Shown here: positions 48,281-64,000 of the stretch, piece by piece
Numbering within the stretch: the stretch's first letter is position 1
How the letters are laid out: each line of letters begins with the position of its first letter
Source: Axinella damicornis
Lineage: Eukaryota; Porifera; Demospongiae; Axinellida; Axinellidae
Direction of reading: 5' to 3'
NCBI GenBank assembly: GCA_963931865.1
Contig: OZ007515.1
Span: 12,786,633-12,850,632, forward strand
Length of the DNA: 64,000 nucleotides
Made by a program: the position numbers and the translations under genes
The notes under the pieces: model-generated
Database searches by the model: none
What the model was told of the DNA's origin: nothing
Seen by the model: only the letters and a program-made list of their open reading frames with translations

Positions 48281-50301
48281 TGCATGCAGCTGTGCCTCAG
48301 TTTGCGGAGCGAGATGAGAGGACTGGACATTTCAAACAACAGGATGCCCACGAGTGTTGGTCCACCCTCACCTCCCACCTCGCACAGACCCTGAGGATGC
48401 ACATGTCCTCCGAAGTACGATTACCATGTACCGTCCCTAATTTACTTTGCAACACTGGAGCAATAAAAGAAGTGACCCCACTTGACTTTTGAGATTGAAA
48501 GCTTTTAGCTTTGTGTGCCAGCAGCCACCCCACCCACACACGTATACACAGAAACCTGTATCTCATGTTCACTTCCATTGCCTAACTGGAAATTCTTCCA
48601 ACTGAGGTATATACTCTGACGCATAGCACTAGTGAGCAGCTAGTTTGATACCCTGTGTCCTCCGTCCAGGATCCCACTGCAACTAGCCAGCTGAACTTCA
48701 TGCAGCAATACTTTGGTGAGTCGTGTAGTCAGTGTCTGTGTAGTCTGGCGTTGGGTATAGGCTGGTCATGACTGGTGGGGTGGGCGTTCCTGGCTCCCAC
48801 AGGTGTGCAGCTGCAGACTGTGTACAAATGTTTGGAGAGCCCTGATGAGATGGAGACAACGGAGATAGAGAAGAGTTACCAGGTCTCCTGCTTCATAGCG
48901 CAAGGTGGGTCCGCAGTGTGACATCACGGGTACCTGTGACGGACTCCTCTTTTGCTCACATTCACAGATATCAAGTACATGCATACTGGATTGCTGAAGG
49001 TTAGCCACGTACTGTCAGAATCCCCCACCTTCAAACAGTCCCTGTTCCACTTGTGACTGTTCCTCTGTTGCAAGTCTCTCTGTTTCCCTCCTAAATATGA
49101 GCTATGTTCCGTAGGTTGGGTTTGTGCATGCAAAGTCTTTTGGGTGGTGTTCCTTGTTGGGAGACCAGATCTGAAACATGGCTCAAGACTGTGCACACAT
49201 GTACACTCACACACACAGGGACTGGAAGACACTATTGAGAAGCAGTCTCCATCACTGGGTAGAAATGCTCAGTACAAGAAGATGTCACGCATTGCCCGAC
49301 TCCCTGGCTACCTCACTGTACAGTTTGTGCGGTTCTTCGTGGGGAAGGCGGGAGACTCGGAGGAAGTTGTGTCCAAGAAGATACTGAAGGTGAAGGATTG
49401 AAGTTAGAACAGCTGTATAATTATTGTAGGTATCATCCCACCCCTCCCCCTCTCCTACTCAGGACATCAAATTCACAATGCGTCTGGACATGTATGAGCT
49501 CTGCACTGCCCAGCTGCAGGAACAGCTAGTTCCATCCAGAAAATGTTTCAAGGAGGTGGAAGAGAGGAAGGCGGTATGTGAGCCTGCACAACCAGTGATG
49601 GACCAGCCAGTCAGTTATTGGCTGAGGGACATTCTTGTAGAAAATTACATCTCTGGCACATTGGATGTACTGCTGGCATGGAACAGCACTGTGATCTCCC
49701 TCTGTGTAGGCACTCAAGGCGCAGGCTATAGCAGAGGGGAAGGTGATCGGTCCAAAACAGCAGCAAGCAGTACAACAGGAGGCTGTTGAGTACGAGCCCT
49801 TTGACCAGCCTGATGGTAAGTAGTGGGTACACGGGTAACTTAGAAGGTAGCTGAGACATGATCTCCCTCTGCAGACCCTGGGGGCAACAGCAGTGGCTAC
49901 TATGACCTGGTGGCAGTGCTCACTCACCAAGGACGCTCCAGCTCGTCTGGACACTACTTGGGGTGGGTACGCCACAAGGAAGGTAAGTTGACCTGCATGG
50001 ACTTCATAGCATGGCAATGCACCACACCTTACTGCATGTGGAGACATTGTCAGGTATCCACTGTCTTCACCCATATAGGGGAGTGGCTGAAATTGGATGA
50101 TGACAAGGTTTCCGTAGTGACAGAAGAAGATATCCTCAAATTGTCTGGAGGAGGTATAGTAACCGTACTGTATAATTATGGGCTGGGATTAATTGAATTG
50201 CTCCTGCTTGTCTCTCAGGGGATTGGCATATAGCGTACATGCTCTTGTACGCTCCTCGAAGGCTTGAGAAACTGAAGGAAGAGGCAGCCATCGCCAGCTA
50301 G
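45600..50301 (+). CDS. USP14: Ubiquitin carboxyl-terminal hydrolase 14 (proteasome-bound)
   Basis: Seventeen exons give 504 residues (human 494): 45600-45615, 45678-45773, 46272-46360, 46424-46528, 47800-47903, 47998-48062, 48127-48194, 48277-48414, 48670-48715, 48803-48904, 48968-48999, 49219-49389, 49463-49573, 49710-49815, 49875-49982, 50079-50153, 50219-50301. An N-terminal ubiquitin-like domain (VKWGKQKFEAVELNTDEPP...LLMMGSAEELP) docks on the proteasome. The USP fold follows with catalytic Cys at about 116 (ENFGNTCYMNATLQC) and catalytic His at about 443 (GRSSSSGHYLGW), and GGGDWHIAYMLLYAPRR near the end. It trims ubiquitin chains from substrates held by the 26S proteasome. No frameshift. 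A dispersed family A element lies in intron 4. Confidence 0.97.
45850..46145. mobile_element. Inverted-repeat element, family B copy 3
   Basis: Left CCCAGCTGCGACCGAGGTCAAG; right GGTCAAGATGCCCGGTCACAGCTG, mirror-related. The interior shares CGACTCCACCCCTTCCTTAA with copy 1 in opposite orientation. USP14 intron 2. Confidence 0.65.
47175..47640. mobile_element. Family A elements, partial copy and near-complete copy
   Basis: 47175-47345 matches the core and one arm of family A in reverse orientation; 47403-47640 has the arm GGCTAGGAATGAGATACGAA plus GCTGGGATTTGCACCATTGT, core and right arm. USP14 intron 4. Confidence 0.7.
48236..48275 (+). repeat. Compound (C)n(AC)n microsatellite at a 3' splice site
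   Basis: Nine C then about 15 AC units, ending in the AG before USP14 exon 8 (48277). Confidence 0.85.
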
Positions 50302-50496
50302 CCAAGATGAACTTTAGGAATACAACAATGTGGCTGTATCAACATGGATCAAATGTACCATAATCACACTCTGTTCAGCTACACAGGCCTAGATGACAAA
50401 CTGATGACATATAGCAGTTCTGACGACTTACGTAGTCTAATTACAATCGATAATTTTATACAGCGACTGGTGCTATACATTCATGTAATGGTGCCG

Positions 50497-59285
<8,789 letters not shown>

Positions 59286-59769
59286 ACTCGCAAGAGTGTC
59301 CTTGGGCCCTTGTGTATATGCTTCAGTTGTCGAGATCTTTGGTTCGCAGCTGCTAGCTAGCACGAGCGCTCACGCGCCGCGTACGTATTCAAATTCGCGC
59401 GCGCGCCTTCAAAGTTCAAAGTTCATAGCAATGGTAAGCAAGCCGGCCAGAAAACAATAGATCACAATGTCGGCAGCAGACAGTGAAGGGGCCCGCGCCC
59501 GGGGCTACCCATTGACCGATGTACGTCGCGCCGGCGCCAGTTAGTTAGCTAGCTTAGTACAGCGCAGTAGCAACGCGCCCGGCGTCCGGTAGCGCGAGAT
59601 TATTCACAGAGCGCTAGCGCGGAGCCGGTTTCCCAGGCCGTTTTGGCGTTTCTCCCCCCCAAAACGGCCTGGGAACGAGGCTACAGAGCGGAGAAGAGTT
59701 AACGGTTTAACACTGGAAAAAAAATTGACACAAATTCCTGCAGGTGTGGCAAATGGCAGTTACCAGCTA
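59286..59769. other. GC-rich interval upstream of SYCP2 and 3' of BZW
   Basis: CpG-dense region (59370-59640, GCGCGCGCG motifs) likely containing the SYCP2 promoter, a palindromic element (59614-59683) and the end of the BZW transcript. Confidence 0.5.
59614..59683 (+). mobile_element. 70-bp palindromic element, same family as 20861
   Basis: Right arm AAAACGGCCTGGGAACGAGG plus CTA is identical to that of the 20861 element; left arm TTTCCCAGGCCGTTTT. ACAGAGCG flanks both sides (59606-59613 and 59683-59690), a probable target duplication. Confidence 0.75.
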
Positions 59770-61648
59770 TTAGCTACTTGGCTGTTCAACTGCGTCAGGT
59801 GTTTGTGATTCTAGTGGCTGCTCCTCCTCTGATTCCTCCTCAGCCGTCTGTAGCCACTCAACCATAGGCTTCATCTGTGCCAGGAACACACTCTTTCCCT
59901 TCGCAACATGGGCACCGTTGTACCACTTAAGGATAGCCTGCTCTGTTAGCACATCATCTGGAAGAGGAAAGTAGGGGAAGAATTAATTCCATTCTTCTTA
60001 CTTCAACAGCATGAAGACACATACTCTTATAGAAGTGGAGGGCTATCTTGTGGAAGACCTTCATGAAGTTCATGTTGTCATAGCAGTACTCCTGGATCTT
60101 GATAAGCAACGTGAGCTGGGGAGTTCCACGCTCACAAAATGGAAGGAAAAGGACACTGTGCTCCTTGGGAGGGGAAGGTATCAGTCAGCAATGAATCATA
60201 GTAACGTACCATTACCAAAGTATCATTGTGTTCATGTACCTTCAGGTGTTTAAGAGCCTGTTCTGCAACCAGCTCATCTTTCTTGTTCCATTCCACAGAG
60301 CCCATGATGCTCCGCCACAGCTAGGTGTGTGGGTGATCAGTGTTACAAATGTACAAATGGACAAATTTAATAGTACCGTGATTAAGTGAGGGGGCATGTT
60401 GAAACTGCATACAAGTTTAAACCTTACCATTACAGTGACATCTACATCACTGAGAGAAGTTGTAGCCATGTGCTGCTGGCACCGCTCCACAATCTCCTCT
60501 GGTGGGGCTTCAGATGACAATAGTTCCTCAACCTCTTCTCGTAGCCGACGTTTATAAACTGCATTCTCTTGGGCCTGACGGAACCGCACTAGCTGATCCA
60601 AGCCTGCTGTAGAGAAATGCTCGTCAAAGTGGTGTGGCAGCTGACGTGTGGGGGGCATCAGCTCCTAAGTGATCATGAGGGAGAGAGGGACAGCAGTCAA
60701 GGGAAAGGTCAAAGTGCACCAGAGCTGCCAACTCACCAATAATCTGGTTTCAAGCTGAGCTTTCCTGAGGGCACTGCTGACATGTCCAATGCCCTTCTCA
60801 GTCACCCAGGTTTGGAACATGGTGGTAGCAAACCCTAGGCTAAGTCCATCCTTAACCAGCAGTTCACTCCTGTGAAGGAAAGCGAATGGTGGACCTCTCA
60901 AACTTTAAGGTAGCAGAACTGATGTTTCACAACTATCCACTCTCACGTGATGAGGCTTGAGATGATACCAGCATTCACCAGGGTGTTAGCCAGGCAGAGG
61001 CCAGAGAATATTGCCAGGGCACGCCTCTCATCATCTGAGAAGGCCTTCAGAAAGCGCAGGATCTTGCGCATCTCTTCGTCAAGAGCCTTCTGAAGATACT
61101 TATAACGGCGAACTAGCTTATTCATCACCTACAGGAATGACGGCTCAGGTAACGGAACAGAATGCAGGAGTGAATAGAATAACTGGCACACCTGCACATG
61201 TCCTCTGAGTGCCTCCACCATCGGCTCACATGTCAGCACACAAACTTCAGCCCTTGTGGACGACTCCAGCTTCCCTCCGGGAGCCAGCATTCCCCCTGCC
61301 AATAGGATATCCAGCAGAGGTTCCCCATAACGCCTGCAGTGGTGGGTGATTCATGTAAAGCCAATGTGGTGTGGCATGTTAAGCGATGGTAGTTCCCCAA
61401 CCGCAAATACACACATCTGCGAGCATAGTAGCAACCCTTCCTGCACACCTGTAACTCAGCTGATCCCCCCCTTGGTCCAAGTATTTCGAGATTTCATCAA
61501 GCCCTCCTCCCGTAGCATTCAGACCAGCAATTACTTGTTCACAGAAGGAAGTGGGGTCATATTTCACCTTTTCGTCTCGTTTCCTGGTCTTAATTCGCGT
61601 TCCCCCCAGCGTAGGCAGCTCTGTCTTCCCTTGCTGGGTAGCCATCAT
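59770..61648 (-). CDS. BZW1: Basic leucine zipper and W2 domain protein (eIF5-mimic protein)
   Basis: Eight exons give 432 residues (human BZW1 419): 61449-61648, 61192-61333, 60947-61128, 60737-60866, 60428-60664, 60240-60320, 60025-60163, 59770-59957. N-terminal [16 protein letters not shown] is the family signature; [11 protein letters not shown] and [19 protein letters not shown] follow; the C-terminal W2 (MIF4G-like) domain has [39 protein letters not shown] and [20 protein letters not shown] with the acidic [14 protein letters not shown] tail. The protein competes with eIF5 for eIF2 and eIF3 and makes start-codon choice stricter. BZW1 and BZW2 cannot be separated here. Two Met codons lead the frame (61648, 61645). 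It is head to head with STIL, 143 bp apart. Confidence 0.95.
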
Positions 61649-61791
61649 GCATGTGGGGCAATATATTCCACGTGCCTGACACGTGCCAACAGCCGCTTAG
61701 TCAGGTGCCTATCACCTGATAGTCACATGACTGGGATCTGGGAGGCGGGAGAGTTCAAAGCATAATAATAAATTATTATTCCACCAACGTT
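61649..61791. promoter_or_regulatory. Putative 143-bp bidirectional promoter BZW / STIL
   Basis: Both initiators face away from this short interval, which must hold both leaders. Contains CACGTG-like CCACGTGCC (61669) and CACATGACTGGG. The call is by geometry. Confidence 0.5.
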
Positions 61792-63551
61792 ATGGCTGGT
61801 TGGCAGTTCTCGTTTCCTCCATCCAGGTCGTGTCTTTGGTGAGTAAGAGAGTAGGCTTATGACTGTCGTCAAACCTGTTCTTATGAGTATACAAGATAGA
61901 TAGATAAATTTTAATTTGGCAGGAATGTCCCTTCAGGGATATAATAATTAGCTAGCCTATTGTTGTTCTGCAGGGATTCTTCGCCTACTGGTCGGAAAAC
62001 AGAGTTGCATATTAGCAGGAGCAGGTGAGAATTCTGTAAATTCAACCCTTAAGGTCTGGCTGTGCTCCAAAAGGAGGTATTGAAGCTTGATATGATGCCA
62101 TAGTAATAGAGGTTTGTGTGTAGAGGTACTGAAGCTTGTTACAATGCCTGAGTACTTGAAGTTTGTTCGTAGAGGTATTGAAGCTTGATACGATGCCATA
62201 GTAATAGAGATTTGTCTGTAGAGGTACTGAAGCTTGTTACGATGCCTGAGTTTGTTTGTAGAGGTATTGAAACTTGATACGATGCCAGAGTACTAGAAGT
62301 TTGTTTGTAGAGGTTTGAAGCTTGATACGATGCCATAGTAATAGAGGTTTGTTTGTAGAGGTTTGAAGCTTGATATGATGCCATAGTAATAGAGGTTTGT
62401 CTTTAGAGTATTATTAATCATTTGCCAGGTGGGGAATTCAAATGCCAGCACTGATGCAGTGACTATGAGCTTAGCTATACATATCCTTTCTGGCCAGCTG
62501 GACATGCATCCAGGTATCTCTGTCCGCTGTGCAACTGGCAGTGCGTCACGCAAGACAGAGCCCGGGCAAGCAGCTGGACTGCCTGCTCATAGGCGCAGCT
62601 TGGATCACGGAAGGTATGCCCACTAATCCAATGATTCTCCTTACTCTGAATAACAAGGTTAGAATGTATATACCTGTGGTTAATATGCTTCATACACATT
62701 TGAGGGTTGTCATCCAAGTGTGGTGTGGGTGTTGCTACTGTGCCCACCATTGCCACACTGAATATGAGGTCAAGTTAAAGGTGCATGTAATCAGTGTCAT
62801 GCATGGTACACTCTTCAGCGGAAGGTGTTGCAATTGATGTCGATCGGTTTGATCCCGGACGTCCTGGCAAGCAGGGGAATGGAGTTGTGCCCACTGCAGT
62901 GATACCAGGGGACATTGCAATACCATGCCAGGTATATATGGGAAGTGTCAGTATTGTTTGCTGGTGTTTAAGACCACCTAGCCAGGTTTAGTAATCTCCT
63001 CCAGGTGGTGGTGAGCACCCCTTCGCAAACCAGCTACCTCACCCACAACCTGGCTACTCTGCACAGAGCAATGGATAAGCTGCGTGCTGTATTGTCGCAC
63101 CCTCCTGCTCCCGTCAATCCTGCTGCCCTGCTCTCCATTAGGATACACTGCACATGCTCTGAAAATGGCGTTCTGAACATCCAATGTCAGCAGCTATTGT
63201 GGACTGGGATGTATTGAATGTTCATGTCTCAATGAATCTTCTCATTTCTCTCTCCAGGTGGCTGTGTCACCCCTTCCCTCCACTGTACTGCCTCACCCCT
63301 CCACCCCCTCCCCATCGTGCAGACAGCTCTGGCACGTAATCTCACAGGCCCCCTCCCTCTCTCTACTCTGCAGGGCAGGGCAAAACACGGGTGAGGCGTG
63401 GGCTGCTACGAAGATAAATACGACACATCCAGCTGTTTGACATTGTGCTCTATGCTGTTGTGTGTAGCTATCTGACAATGGAGTTGTCTCGTAAGCTGGT
63501 GCTGCTGCTGCACTCTGACCCCAAGACCTCCTCCCTACCCCTTGTTGGAGT
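61792..63551 (+). CDS. STIL: STIL centriolar assembly protein, N-terminal part
   Basis: Eight exons in phase give 248 residues: 61792-61838, 61974-62024, 62449-62513, 62542-62613, 62819-62931, 63005-63185, 63258-63390, 63468-63551. Matches to the vertebrate N-terminal domain: FPPSRSCLWDSSPTG, VRHARQSPG, EGVAIDVDRFDPGR with PTAVIPGDIAIPCQ, PIVQTALARNLTGPLPLS, GYLTMELSRKLVLLLHSDPK and SLPLVGV. STIL (Ana2/SAS-5 in flies and worms) binds PLK4 and SAS-6 and starts centriole duplication. The gene continues past the window. The exon around 63790-63900 is probably coding, but its frame was not settled: a phase-consistent reading loses similarity, and another frame (EYLRFQLCARALHHR) looks better. Confidence 0.88.
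62085..62405 (+). repeat. About 49-bp degenerate tandem repeat in STIL intron 2
   Basis: Six to seven imperfect units with GAAGCTTGATACGATGCCAT, AGTAATAGAGGTTTGT and TTGTAGAGGTATT; some units are shortened. Confidence 0.8.
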
Positions 63552-64000
63552 GTGAGTTTGTATGATGTTCTTGTAAGATACATAAATGAGAGAGTAGTTC
63601 AAAGTCAATGTATTAGGCACTGGGAGAATACATATCAGTAGGTGACCTCATCTGGTGTCAACCATTTATATGGAAACTTTAACTTCATTCCAAAGCCTAC
63701 CCAATTTCTTATTCTTCGGCACGGGGCCACAGTTACCAAATTGCCAGACGCACAGCCACTTTAGTTGGTTGGTTATTTCTCCCCTCAGGGAGTACTCGAA
63801 TACCTCCGTTTCCAGCTCTGCGCACGGGCGCTGCACCACAGGCATCGTCTTGGTGGACGTGGGTGCCCGCAGCCCACTCGCTGCCTGTACCTTCAAGTGA
63901 TTCAACCCAGCCAAGTGTTTTCTGACGTGATATACGCTCTGTGATGATAGATCTGCCCCACAGCTGCAGAGCTTCTTGGTAGGAGGAAGCGTTTCTTTCA
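63552..64000 (+). other. STIL continuation at the right edge
   Basis: After the donor at 63552 there is a likely acceptor CCCTCAG at 63789 followed by GC-rich, coding-like sequence to about 63900. The next sequence to the window end was not assigned. Confidence 0.4.

Noticed and set aside
62431..62448. Acceptor at TTTGCCAG (62428) for STIL exon 3
   Set aside because: With the phase left by exon 2 it reads into a stop; the next acceptor (AATGCCAG, exon from 62449) keeps the frame.
63790..63900. Terminal STIL exon ending in a stop at about 63900
   Set aside because: STIL is much longer; the frame that reaches this stop has no similarity, so no end was called.

Overview
The window is genomic DNA from an animal. 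It carries spliced genes with GT-AG introns that are mostly short. The proteins belong to metazoan families: MIB1 (Notch signalling), ROCK kinase, neuronal calcium sensor-like proteins, RAB23, IFT52, STIL and SYCP2. Dense orthologous genes, lengths close to the vertebrate proteins, many tiny palindromic elements and many microsatellites would fit an early-branching invertebrate such as a sponge. The species cannot be fixed from the sequence, so this placement is an inference. One run of 200 N (29807-30006) marks a scaffold gap.

Layout, left to right: (1) a predicted Golgi O-fucosyltransferase-like gene on the minus strand (356-2067), head to head with a complete 19-exon MIB1 on the plus strand (2310-11384); (2) IFT52 on the minus strand (12643-15714, lacking its very first and last codons), head to head with a complete RAB23 on the plus strand (16966-22071), so two cilium-related genes share an upstream region; (3) a tRNA-Val(TAC) gene and the 5' third of a Rho kinase (ROCK, plus) that runs into the gap inside its kinase domain; (4) immediately after the gap, the 3' half of FAM91A1 (plus) with about seven apparent one-base frameshifts; (5) two intronless tandem neuronal calcium sensor genes (minus); (6) a PQ-loop membrane protein gene (plus); (7) about 1.7 kb of mobile-element remnants; (8) a complete 10-exon FTCD (minus), back to back with a complete 17-exon USP14 (plus); (9) a very long SYCP2 gene for the synaptonemal complex axis (minus), convergent with USP14; (10) BZW1/2 (eIF5-mimic protein, minus), head to head across 143 bp with the 5' part of STIL (plus), which leaves the window.

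Gene models were built by joining exons whose reading phases agree at canonical splice sites and whose translations match remembered family sequences. MIB1, RAB23, FTCD, USP14 and BZW close as complete frames of 981, 238, 541, 504 and 432 codons. No database search was possible.

Spaces between exons hold minisatellites (units of 19 to 54 bp), (CA)n/(GT)n arrays often fused to poly(G)/poly(C), and several families of non-autonomous inverted-repeat transposons. The most striking case is in FTCD. A 45-bp palindromic element appears to have inserted at the 5' splice site of exon 8. Its 9-bp target duplication contains the donor itself, and the unit was then amplified into eight tandem copies, each carrying a copy of the donor.
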